A stretch of DNA of 64,000 nt from Companilactobacillus heilongjiangensis. Lineage in GTDB: Bacteria; Bacillota; Bacilli; Lactobacillales; Lactobacillaceae. Numbering within the stretch: position 1 is the stretch's first letter; each line of letters starts with the position of its first letter. The stretch is taken from positions 2,418,001 through 2,482,000 of the forward strand of contig NZ_CP012559.1 in the NCBI RefSeq assembly GCF_000831645.3. Reading direction: 5' to 3'. The position numbers and the translations under genes were made by a program. Below the pieces are notes generated by a model that worked only from the letters and a program-made list of their open reading frames with translations, did not search any database and was not told the origin of the DNA. This document shows positions 44,369 through 53,280 of this stretch, one piece after another.

Positions 44369-44381
44369 TGCATGGGCCACC

Positions 44382-46787
44382 TTATTTCAAAATCCGCTTA
44401 TATGGAACTTGCCAAATATCCTCAGCGTAACGGGCTACTGAATAGTCAGCTGAGAATGTTCCGGATGCAGCAATATTAGCCAAGGACTTCTTCTGCCAAG
44501 TCTCGACATCTTTGAAATCTTGGGAAATCTGTTTCTGCTGTTTGACGTAATCGGCATAATCAGCCAAAACGAAATATTCATCATTATATTGTAGTAATGA
44601 ATCGTAAATCTCACGGCCCTCAGTCGAAATACCCGGAATCATATTGGTAATTAAGCAATTAACGACTTTTTGTAACTCAGGATTACTGTCATAAATAGCT
44701 TTTGAACGATAATCATTGCGGTGATAATAGCCGTAAACATCGCTCGCTGTGAGTCCAAAGGTATACTCGTTTTGCTTGCCGGCTGCCCGAATGATATCAA
44801 TATTTGCGCCATCTAATGTGGCCAATGACAAAGCACCATTAGTCATCAATTTCATATTGCTAGTACCAGATGCTTCCTTAGAGGCTGTCGAAATTTGCTC
44901 ACTAATATCAGCTGCGGGAATAATCAACTCACCCAACGAAACACCATAGTTAGGTATAAAGACAACTTTCAACTTATCACCGATATCAGGATCATTGTTG
45001 ACCAAATCGGCTAACGCATTGATAACCTTGATAACTGACTTGGCATAGTGATAACTAGGAGCTGCCTTGGCACCAAAAATGTGAACTCGTGGTGTAACTT
45101 CAGCCTTAGGATCGTGCTTGATTTCCAGGTACTCACGAATAATCTCTAGCATATGCAACACTTGTCGCTTATACGCATGCAGCCGCTTGATTTGGACGTC
45201 AAAAATAGCATCGGTTCGAATCGTAATTCCCATTTCGGACTGTACATAATCGGCCAAACGTTGCTTATTTTCTTTCTTAACATCAACTAATTGATTCAAA
45301 AACTTAGTATCGCCTTCAAAGGCTGACAATTCCTGCAACAATTTCGGATTGAAGTGCCACTCTTTACCAATCTTACTGTCAATCAACTTAGTAAGCGGTT
45401 GGTTAGCAACTTCCAACCAACGACGTTCAGCAATACCGTTAGTCTTATTGTTGAATTTTTCAGGATAAATTCGGTAAAGATCAGCTAAAACATCTTTTTC
45501 TAGCAACTCGGTGTGTAATGGTGCAACCCCGTTGACGCTGTGACTACCAATAACAGCTAAATAAGCCATCCGAACTTGGCCATCACCCAAAGGAGCTGTT
45601 CGATCGACAATATCTTCACCAAAAACAGGAATTTTAGCAGCACGATAACGACGATTAATTTCCTCGACGATTTGATAAATTCTGGGAAGCAAGCCTTGGA
45701 ACATTGGAATTGGCCACTTCTCAAGTGCTTCTTGCATAATTGTGTGGTTAGTATAACTCATAGTTGACGTTGTGATTTGCCAAGCCAAGTCCCAAGGACA
45801 ATCGTGTTCATCCATCAAAATACGCATCAATTCAGGGATTACCAAGGTTGGATGGGTATCGTTGATATGAATCGCAACTTTTTGGGCAAAACGTTTGAGG
45901 CTAATGTGACCTGACAGATAATGACGGACAATACTTTGGACACCAGCTGAGGAGAAGAAATATTCTTGACGCAAACGCAACGAACGTCCTTCTTCATTAC
46001 TGTCATCCGGATACAAAACTTTAGTAATATCATCGATATTGTCACGCTGACTTTGAGAATAATACTTTTCCTCAGCGTTTGGTGGCAATTCAGCTGACCA
46101 AAGCCGCAATGTATTCGTAACCACATTGTGATAACCGATAATGCCGGTATCATAAGGAACCGCCAAAACATCATCGGTGTGATCATAGACTGGTTTCAAA
46201 CTGCCATCTGGTTGCTCTTGCATCCAAACGTGACCGCCAAATTTAACTAAACAAGCCCGATTTTCACGTCTGACTTCCCAAGCATTACCATTACGGAGCC
46301 AATCATCAGGCAATTCAACTTGATAGCCATCCATGAAGACTTGCTTAAATAGACCGTAACGATAACGAATTCCGTTACCATTACCAGCCATTCCAATACT
46401 TGCCATTGAATCCATGTAACAGGCGGCAAGTCGACCCAAACCACCATTGCCAAGTCCAGGGTCGGGCTCAGCTCGAACAATTTTATCGAAATCTAGGCCT
46501 AAATTTCTAATACCTTTTTTGACGACATCAGTAATGCCCAAATTCAGCATATTTGATTGGAGAAGTCGTCCTGGTAAAAATTCAATTGAAAAATAATATA
46601 CTTGTTTGACATCATTTTTACGGTAACTCTTAGAAGTATCCGTCCAGTTCTCACTGTTATAACGCTTAATTAAATGTCCCAAAGCCATGTACTGCTCCAT
46701 TGGTGAAGTGTCTTTTAATTCCACCGCATAGGCAGCCCTAATTTCGTTAATGTAATCTCTGACAAACTCGGCTTCTTTTAATTCCAT
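44382..46787 (-). CDS. glgP: Glycogen phosphorylase
   Basis: An 801-residue glycogen/maltodextrin phosphorylase releasing glucose-1-phosphate. The PLP lysine is in EASGTSNMKLMTNGALS, and GNGGLGRLAACYMDSMA is the conserved N-terminal glycine-rich motif; length is typical of the family. It lies 37 nt downstream of glgA and 13 nt upstream of the GH13 hydrolase gene, with AGAGG before the ATG. Confidence 0.95.
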   Translation of the reverse strand: MELKEAEFVRDYINEIRAAYAVELKDTSPMEQYMALGHLIKRYNSENWTDTSKSYRKNDVKQVYYFSIEFLPGRLLQSNMLNLGITDVVKKGIRNLGLDFDKIVRAEPDPGLGNGGLGRLAACYMDSMASIGMAGNGNGIRYRYGLFKQVFMDGYQVELPDDWLRNGNAWEVRRENRACLVKFGGHVWMQEQPDGSLKPVYDHTDDVLAVPYDTGIIGYHNVVTNTLRLWSAELPPNAEEKYYSQSQRDNIDDITKVLYPDDSNEEGRSLRLRQEYFFSSAGVQSIVRHYLSGHISLKRFAQKVAIHINDTHPTLVIPELMRILMDEHDCPWDLAWQITTSTMSYTNHTIMQEALEKWPIPMFQGLLPRIYQIVEEINRRYRAAKIPVFGEDIVDRTAPLGDGQVRMAYLAVIGSHSVNGVAPLHTELLEKDVLADLYRIYPEKFNNKTNGIAERRWLEVANQPLTKLIDSKIGKEWHFNPKLLQELSAFEGDTKFLNQLVDVKKENKQRLADYVQSEMGITIRTDAIFDVQIKRLHAYKRQVLHMLEIIREYLEIKHDPKAEVTPRVHIFGAKAAPSYHYAKSVIKVINALADLVNNDPDIGDKLKVVFIPNYGVSLGELIIPAADISEQISTASKEASGTSNMKLMTNGALSLATLDGANIDIIRAAGKQNEYTFGLTASDVYGYYHRNDYRSKAIYDSNPELQKVVNCLITNMIPGISTEGREIYDSLLQYNDEYFVLADYADYVKQQKQISQDFKDVETWQKKSLANIAASGTFSADYSVARYAEDIWQVPYKRILK

Positions 46788-46824
46788 ATTAATACCTCTG
46801 TTATTCTAAGAGATGCAAACTGAC

Positions 46825-48261
46825 TTAATCAGTCAATTCTTGATACAAATTACGATATTTAGTAGCTGAATTTTCCCAGCCAAAGTCTTGTTCCATCCCT
46901 TGCTTTCTGAGTTCTTGCCAAGTTTTGGGAGCTTTAGTATATAAATCAAAGGCGGAATCTAACATCTTGCCCAAGACTTCAAAGCGATAATCGTCAAATC
47001 CGAAACCAGTTCCTTTTTTGGTGAACTTATTGAACGGCACCACTGTATCACGTAATCCACCTACGGAATGGACGATTGGTACGCTACCATAGCGCATTGC
47101 CATCATTTGTGATAAGCCACAGGGCTCAAAGGCTGATGGCATAACGAAAGCGTCACTTCCGGCATAAATTAACTGTGCCAACTTCACATCAAACTCGATT
47201 TTAGCAGCAAGCTTGTCAGGATAGGCATCTTGGTACCCTCTGAAACCTTTTTCCAAATCTGGGTCACCAGTTCCTAGAATGACAACTTGTACATCATGAT
47301 TTTGTAAAAATTCATTCAAAGCATCTAACAACAGATCCATACCTTTTTGACGTGTTAAACGTGAGACGACTGCAAAGATAGGCACATCTTTTTGAGGTAG
47401 TCCAACAGCCTTTTGGAGGGCCTTTTTATCAAGTGCTTTACCCTTCATATCCTTAACGCTGAAATGTTCCGGAATATTGGTATCAGTTGCTGGATCATAG
47501 ATTTTCATATCGATTCCATTAACAATTCCGTGTAATTTATAGGAATTGTCACGTAATATGCCATCTAAATATTCACCAAAATTAGGGGTTTGAATTTCTT
47601 TAGCATAGCTGGGTGAAACTGTGGTAACAGCATCCGCAAACGTGATGCCGCCTTTCATAAAGTTCACATTTCCATAGTATTCAACGCTACCCTCATTGAA
47701 AGTCCGACGGCCAATGCCAAATAAGCTGCCCAAAATAATTGGGTCATAGATTCCTTGGAATTGAATATTATGAATCGTCAAAACTGTCTTAATATGGCGA
47801 TAAGCGTCAATCCAGTTGTATTTATCCTTCAATAATACGGGAATAAAGGCGGTGTGCCAGTCATTTAAGTGCAATACATCTGGAATATAGTTGACCTTTT
47901 CTAGCATTTCACAGACTGCCAATTGGAAAAAGGCAAACCGTTCGCCATCGTCCCAATAGCCATACAAGCTGTCGCGGCCAAAGTATTCTTCGTTGTCGAT
48001 CAGATAGTATTGAATCCCGTTGAGTTCGAGCGTTTTGATACCACAATACTTCGTCTTTTCACCGACACGAACGGTAAAGTGCATCAAGTCTTTAACTAAA
48101 TTACGATATTTTTCCGGAAAAAGCTTTCCATAGTAAGGTATAGCTATTTTTACTTCATTATCTTGGTGCAGAGCTTGTGGCAAAGCGTAAATAACATCCC
48201 CCAAACCACCAGTCTTATAAAAAGGTGCTGCTTCTGCTGCCGCAAATAAAACCTTATTCAT
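46825..48261 (-). CDS. glgA: Glycogen synthase
   Basis: A 478-residue ADP-glucose-dependent glycogen synthase (GT5). KTGGLGDV near the N-terminus (ADP-glucose binding) and FVMPSAFEPCGLSQMMAMRY near the C-terminus are hallmark motifs. The start is ATG 48261 ([14 protein letters not shown]), 6 nt after GGAGG, overlapping the glgD stop by 8 nt. Confidence 0.95.
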   Translation of the reverse strand: MNKVLFAAAEAAPFYKTGGLGDVIYALPQALHQDNEVKIAIPYYGKLFPEKYRNLVKDLMHFTVRVGEKTKYCGIKTLELNGIQYYLIDNEEYFGRDSLYGYWDDGERFAFFQLAVCEMLEKVNYIPDVLHLNDWHTAFIPVLLKDKYNWIDAYRHIKTVLTIHNIQFQGIYDPIILGSLFGIGRRTFNEGSVEYYGNVNFMKGGITFADAVTTVSPSYAKEIQTPNFGEYLDGILRDNSYKLHGIVNGIDMKIYDPATDTNIPEHFSVKDMKGKALDKKALQKAVGLPQKDVPIFAVVSRLTRQKGMDLLLDALNEFLQNHDVQVVILGTGDPDLEKGFRGYQDAYPDKLAAKIEFDVKLAQLIYAGSDAFVMPSAFEPCGLSQMMAMRYGSVPIVHSVGGLRDTVVPFNKFTKKGTGFGFDDYRFEVLGKMLDSAFDLYTKAPKTWQELRKQGMEQDFGWENSATKYRNLYQELTD

Positions 48262-49426
48262 TAGATACCTCCGTTTGCCGAAATATTCGTTCGCCTTTAC
48301 CAATTACAAGAGGTTTTTCAGGTGTCCCCATCAATTGCATATTTGGACCAATGACTACGTTTTTGTCGATAATGGCATTTTCAACTTTCGTCCCGGCACC
48401 AATTCTGGTCCCTTGCATAATGACGGAATCCTTAATTTGTGATTTGCGATTAATGAACACATTTCGGAAGATAACTGAATGATCAATTTTTCCTTCAATG
48501 TAGCCACCAGTACCACAGAGACTGCCTTTGACATGCGAACTCTTAGCAAAGAACGTTGGAATTTCATTCTTAACCTTCGTGTAAATTCGACGCTGAGTAT
48601 AGAAGAGTGATCTGAAATTATCTTCTGCCAAAATCGACATGCTGGCATTATAGTAGCTTTCGATATCATGGATATTAGCGTAGTAGCCAGTATATTCAAA
48701 GGCGTTGGCACTGTGTTGCATAACCGCTTGGAGCATCAAGTCCTCTAAACTGATTAAGTCTCCACGTTCATTAGCTTCCTTCAAAATGTCGATTAAATCA
48801 ACTGTACTCATCATATAAATGTTCAAACTCTTGGCAAATTTACCGTTCTCATTTGGAACAACATTCTTGCTGGCAGCAGGTAAAATTGCGGTAGCCATCC
48901 CATTATCAGTCAATTGTAAAACCGATGTGCTTGGGTTAGCTTCTTTGGCATCGATACTCTTGTAGACTGTTGTGACTGGATTGTCGCGTTCTTGGTGATA
49001 ACGTAACAAAGCACGGAGGTCGATATTACAAATATTTCTCGTTCCCATAATTACGGAGTACTCACTATTGCTGCGTTTCAAAAAGAGAATCGTATTGTCG
49101 TAATAGTGATGAATCAATGTTTCCTTCTTTTGTGGAGCAATCAATGACAAATCATTGTATGGAAAATTAAATAATCCACCGCGAATAGTATCCAAATTCC
49201 AATCATTACCACTACGCAAATGGTCCGCAACTGAACGGCCTGAACGTGGTGAAATAATCATGGCGTTTTGAATTCCGGCGTTAGTAATGCTGGAAAGTGG
49301 AAAATCAATCAAACGATAGCGACCGCCAAAAGGCAGAGTTCCCACTGGACGGTTCGTTGTTAATGGCTCGAGTTGTTCCCATGGTTCAACTAAATTTATG
49401 ATGGCACTCACACTATTATGTTTCAT
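48254..49426 (-). CDS. glgD: GlgD: non-catalytic subunit of ADP-glucose pyrophosphorylase
   Basis: A 390-residue GlgC homologue. The nucleotidyltransferase signature GGxGxRL is missing ([19 protein letters not shown] in its place), while [18 protein letters not shown] and the C-terminal left-handed helix repeats remain. In Firmicutes GlgD partners with GlgC and modulates its activity. It overlaps glgC by 4 nt and glgA by 8 nt. Confidence 0.95.
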   Translation of the reverse strand: MKHNSVSAIINLVEPWEQLEPLTTNRPVGTLPFGGRYRLIDFPLSSITNAGIQNAMIISPRSGRSVADHLRSGNDWNLDTIRGGLFNFPYNDLSLIAPQKKETLIHHYYDNTILFLKRSNSEYSVIMGTRNICNIDLRALLRYHQERDNPVTTVYKSIDAKEANPSTSVLQLTDNGMATAILPAASKNVVPNENGKFAKSLNIYMMSTVDLIDILKEANERGDLISLEDLMLQAVMQHSANAFEYTGYYANIHDIESYYNASMSILAEDNFRSLFYTQRRIYTKVKNEIPTFFAKSSHVKGSLCGTGGYIEGKIDHSVIFRNVFINRKSQIKDSVIMQGTRIGAGTKVENAIIDKNVVIGPNMQLMGTPEKPLVIGKGERIFRQTEVSNE

Positions 49427-50568
49427 GATTTTTTAACCCCCAATACTTCGCCGTAACCTACAACGGCAATATCATCTTCAGTTCCTTTAACAACAGCATC
49501 GTCACCAATAACTGCTTCTTCTCCGACTAATGCATGGTCGACCACAGCGTTCTTTCCAATCGTCGCTCCAGGCATAATCATACTGTCCACGACTTTACTA
49601 CCGGCACCGACTGAAACACGCTGTGACAAAATCGAATGGTCAACTTCACCGGCAACATAACAACTGTCAACAATCATTGAATTATTGATATTGCTTGTCG
49701 ATGTCAAATACATTGGTGGCAAAACTTGAGCTTTGGAATTGATTCGCCAATTGTGGTCGCCGATATTCAGGCTGTTGTATGGAGAAAGGAATTCCATGTT
49801 TGCTTGCCAGAGACTTTGGATTGTACCAACGTCACGCCAGTAACCTTCAAATGAATAAGCGTAGGCGGATTCATTATTTGCTAAATACATTGGGATAACA
49901 TTTTTACCGAAGTCTTCTAATTCTTTGTTAGTGCTGAAACTAGTGGTTAGATAATTTCTCAAAGTTGCCCAGTTGAAAATATAAATACCCATTGAAGCCT
50001 TGTTGCTCTTAGGATGTTCTGGTTTCTCTTCAAATTCGATGATGCGGTCAGTTTCATCCGTATTCATCATTCCGAAACGTTTGGCTTCTTCAGGAGTTAC
50101 CGGAATAACACCAACAGTTAATGAAGCTTTCTTAGCTTTGTGATAAGCCAGCATTGCTTCATAATCCATCTTATAAATGTGGTCACCAGAAAGGACTAGC
50201 AAATATTTTGGATTCTGTTGGTCAATATATTCAATATTTTGGTAAATAGCGTGGGCTGTTCCTTCGAAGAACTTTTCTCCTTCTGTCGATGAGAATGGCT
50301 GCAGAACAGTAACGCCACCCATTTGATCATCCAGACCCCAACTGGAACCATTTCCGATGTGAGCGTTTAGTTCCAAAGGTTGATATTGGGTGATGACCCC
50401 GACAGTATTGATACCTGAATTAGCGCAATTGCTTAGTGTAAAATCAATGATACGATAGCGTCCTCCAAAAGGAATCGCTGGTTTTGCTGTGGATTTAGTC
50501 AATTTTCCTAACCGACTACCTTGTCCGCCGGCAAGAATGATTGCTAACATTTCATTATTTTCGTTCAT
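49423..50568 (-). CDS. glgC: Glucose-1-phosphate adenylyltransferase
   Basis: A 381-residue ADP-glucose pyrophosphorylase. [20 protein letters not shown] is the intact nucleotidyltransferase signature; [20 protein letters not shown] and the C-terminal hexapeptide repeats follow. It makes ADP-glucose for GlgA. The start ATG 50568 is 9 nt after AGAGG within the glgB stop region; the GTG at 50577 is too close. Confidence 0.95.
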   Translation of the reverse strand: MNENNEMLAIILAGGQGSRLGKLTKSTAKPAIPFGGRYRIIDFTLSNCANSGINTVGVITQYQPLELNAHIGNGSSWGLDDQMGGVTVLQPFSSTEGEKFFEGTAHAIYQNIEYIDQQNPKYLLVLSGDHIYKMDYEAMLAYHKAKKASLTVGVIPVTPEEAKRFGMMNTDETDRIIEFEEKPEHPKSNKASMGIYIFNWATLRNYLTTSFSTNKELEDFGKNVIPMYLANNESAYAYSFEGYWRDVGTIQSLWQANMEFLSPYNSLNIGDHNWRINSKAQVLPPMYLTSTSNINNSMIVDSCYVAGEVDHSILSQRVSVGAGSKVVDSMIMPGATIGKNAVVDHALVGEEAVIGDDAVVKGTEDDIAVVGYGEVLGVKKS

Positions 50569-50573
50569 TTGAC

Positions 50574-52460
50574 TCACCCTCTATTAAGTTTGGTTGGTCG
50601 AATCAATAGCGCTCCCATAGCTGGAAGTGTCACCGTAAAACTAGCAGGTTGGCCGTTAAAAGGCGTTTTATCTGCTGTGAATTGCGTTTCCAGTTTGGTC
50701 CAAGTACCGCCAAAGCGCTCATCTTCCGTGTTAATAAGTAATTCATAATCACCTGAATATGGAACTCCGATACGATAATCCTGTTTCTCGACTGGTACAA
50801 AGTTGAAAGCTGCCACGACGAATTGACGTTTTTTCTTACCTTGACGAATAAAGCCCATCGTTGAACTTTCATTGTCATCCGTATTGGAATAAATCATCCC
50901 TTCAGGCTCATAGTCCTGTTCCCAAAGTGGCCGTTCATCGTGATAAACATCATTGATGGCCTTCGTAAATGCCTGCATCTTCTGATTCAAGGGATCCTTT
51001 AGATCGACCCACTCGAGCTGACTCCAATCACGCCATTCCAAAAATTGACCCCATTCTGAACCCATGAAAGTTAATTTTTTACCCGGAAAGGCTAGTAAAT
51101 AAGTAATCATCGTCCGCAAATTAGCAAATTGATTGTAGCGGTCCCCCGGCATCTTGTGCATCAACGACTTCTTACCGTGAACAACTTCATCATGAGAAAA
51201 TGGCAAAATAAATTTTTCATTGTACATGTAAACAAAAGCAAATGTTAATAGGTTGTAGTGATCGTGACGATAGAGCGGATCCATTTCGAAAAATTTCAAC
51301 GTATCGTGCATCCAACCGAGATTCCACTTGTAGTCAAATCCTAAGCCACCATCGACAACAGTGTCCGTAACACCTTTATATGCTGAAGATTCTTCGGCAA
51401 TCATCAATGTATCAGGATGTTCCTGATGGACGACTTGATTCAGTTTTTGTAAAAATTCGATACCTTCTAAATTACGATTATCACCGTATTTATTGACCAA
51501 ATTTTCCTTGCCGACGTCATAATCCAAATAAAGCATGTTTGAAACCGCATCAACACGCAGTCCATCCAAGTGACATTCATCAATCCAATACAAGGCACTC
51601 GAAATCAAGAAACTCTGCACTTGAGCTTTGCCCAAATCAAAATTCCAAGCACCCCAACCTTTGTTATCAGCTCGATTTTCGTCCTGATATTCAAACGTTG
51701 GCGTCCCATCATATTGATAAAGTGCATCGTAATTTCTAATAAAGTGTCCCGGAACCCAGTCAACAATGACCCCGATATTTGCCAAGTGACAGTTATCAAT
51801 GAAGTTTAAGAAATCTTCTCGACTACCAAAACGACTCGTAGTAGCGAAATATCCTAATTGCTGATAACCCCAAGAAGCATCCAAAGGGTGCTCCATGACA
51901 GGCATCAACTCAATATGCGTGTAACCAAGCTCTTTAACATAAGGAATCAATTCATCCGCATACTCAGAATACGTATAATAACTGTCATCATCGTGTCGCT
52001 TCCAAGAACCAAGATGAACTTCATAAATATTCATCGGTCGTTGTGCTGGTTTACTCCGCTTTCTTCGTCCGAGCCACAAACCATCGTGCCATTTGTGACC
52101 GATTGGAGGTGTGACAACCGCCGCATCTCCAGGTTTTCTTTCGAACTGAGTCGCGTATGGATCTATCTTTAAATTACGTTTGCCATCAGGTCCAACAACC
52201 GCAAATTTATACAAATTACCCAATTTGGCATTATTAGTTTCGATATGCCAGATACCAGTATTTTCAATCTGTTTCATAGGACTATCTTGCCAATCGTTAA
52301 AATCACCAACGACCGCGACGGATTTAGCATTTGGAGCCCAAACATTGAATTCCGCTCGACCTTCATCGTGCATGTGACATCCTAAGAAACCATAACTTTT
52401 AAAAGACCTCCCCGTGTTAAACAAGTAACTTTTATCAGCTAATGTGTCTTGCAATACCAA
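50574..52460 (-). CDS. glgB: 1,4-alpha-glucan branching enzyme
   Basis: A 628-residue GH13 branching enzyme introducing alpha-1,6 branches. It has an N-terminal CBM48-like domain ([19 protein letters not shown]), catalytic Asp in [18 protein letters not shown], Glu in [14 protein letters not shown] and the conserved [16 protein letters not shown]. First gene of the glg operon. The start is probably TTG 52460 after GGAAGTGAT; a GTG at 52469 lies inside that ribosome binding site. Confidence 0.95.
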   Translation of the reverse strand: MVLQDTLADKSYLFNTGRSFKSYGFLGCHMHDEGRAEFNVWAPNAKSVAVVGDFNDWQDSPMKQIENTGIWHIETNNAKLGNLYKFAVVGPDGKRNLKIDPYATQFERKPGDAAVVTPPIGHKWHDGLWLGRRKRSKPAQRPMNIYEVHLGSWKRHDDDSYYTYSEYADELIPYVKELGYTHIELMPVMEHPLDASWGYQQLGYFATTSRFGSREDFLNFIDNCHLANIGVIVDWVPGHFIRNYDALYQYDGTPTFEYQDENRADNKGWGAWNFDLGKAQVQSFLISSALYWIDECHLDGLRVDAVSNMLYLDYDVGKENLVNKYGDNRNLEGIEFLQKLNQVVHQEHPDTLMIAEESSAYKGVTDTVVDGGLGFDYKWNLGWMHDTLKFFEMDPLYRHDHYNLLTFAFVYMYNEKFILPFSHDEVVHGKKSLMHKMPGDRYNQFANLRTMITYLLAFPGKKLTFMGSEWGQFLEWRDWSQLEWVDLKDPLNQKMQAFTKAINDVYHDERPLWEQDYEPEGMIYSNTDDNESSTMGFIRQGKKKRQFVVAAFNFVPVEKQDYRIGVPYSGDYELLINTEDERFGGTWTKLETQFTADKTPFNGQPASFTVTLPAMGALLIRPTKLNRG

Positions 52461-52879
52461 CCCAATCACTTCCCTTCAAAGAAACGTGAAAATTGTAACT
52501 ATATTTATTTAAACATCTCTGTTATAACTTCATTATAAGTTAGTTATTGACAATTGTATTCATTTTTTGTTGAAATTATATCGAATAAATTTTTAACGGT
52601 TATTCGTTGATATAATTGTTATTAAGCGCTTACATAATCTGGAGTATACAAGATGTCACTTAGTAATGGTTGGTTTTTTGAACTTTTTAGCTTTTTATCT
52701 GTTAAAATCGTTCATTTATTCACAATAGGCACTAATTATTATTTCTTTTTGACATATACCAATTTTTAGCTGTAAAAAAACAGTTCTCACGGATATTGTT
52801 GGGCAATCTGCCAAGTTTTTTTGACGGAATTAGTCTGGTGATACAATTAATTTATACATTTTTAGAAAGGTGAACTGAT
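52461..52879. promoter_or_regulatory. Divergent promoter region of the glycogen operon
   Basis: About 420 bp without a gene. Facing glgB is a minus-strand -10 TATAAT (52537-52532). At 52621-52634 a cre-like ATTAAGCGCTTACA fits the consensus except for its first two bases. Facing the small gene at 52880 is a plus-strand -35 TTGACG (52821-52826) with an extended -10 TGATACAAT (to 52847) at a short 15-bp spacing. Confidence 0.5.
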
Positions 52880-53182
52880 ATGGCTGAAAAAAATGACCAG
52901 CTTATCAAAGCTAAAGCTTTGATCAAGCAACTTTATAACTCAACTGACGATACACGTTTGCAAGCTCCTTTGATGAAAGCTTACAAACGACTTGAAGAAG
53001 GAACTGATGTGATTGATTTGGTTGCGCATGCTGCTAGTGCTGTGAACTATATTCGTTTGACTGAAGAAATTTCTTTGACCGCTGAACAAGAGAAATTGTG
53101 GCGTGAATTAAGAGACCTTGGTTCAGCTGCTATTTTGTATCATGATCCTAAGAACAATTTATTGGACTTGAGTGAAAAGTAA
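52880..53182 (+). CDS. Small helical cytoplasmic protein, unknown function
   Basis: A 100-residue, predicted all-helical soluble protein (KNDQLIKAKALIKQLYNS, APLMKAYKRLEEGTDVIDLV, EEISLTAEQEKLWRELRDLG). I do not recognise the family; helical bundles of this size include bacteriocin-immunity-like proteins, but no motif supports that. It has AGAAAGG before the ATG and its own terminator. Confidence 0.6.
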   Translation: MAEKNDQLIKAKALIKQLYNSTDDTRLQAPLMKAYKRLEEGTDVIDLVAHAASAVNYIRLTEEISLTAEQEKLWRELRDLGSAAILYHDPKNNLLDLSEK

Positions 53183-53187
53183 AAAAT

Positions 53188-53230
53188 AAGCTTGCCAACA
53201 CTGATTTACCAAGTGTTAGCAAGCTTTTTT
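53188..53230 (+). terminator. Terminator of the small helical gene
   Basis: 15-bp stem AAGCTTGCCAACACT / AGTGTTAGCAAGCTT with one wobble and a T-run. Confidence 0.85.
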
Positions 53231-53280
53231 CGATGCAGAATTTCATTTTATACTCATAAAGGATAATACATAAAACGGTT

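Noticed and set aside
52880-53182. Bacteriocin immunity protein
   Set aside because: Only the size and helical content fit; there is no bacteriocin precursor, ABC exporter or double-glycine leader nearby. The same applies to 33081-33380.
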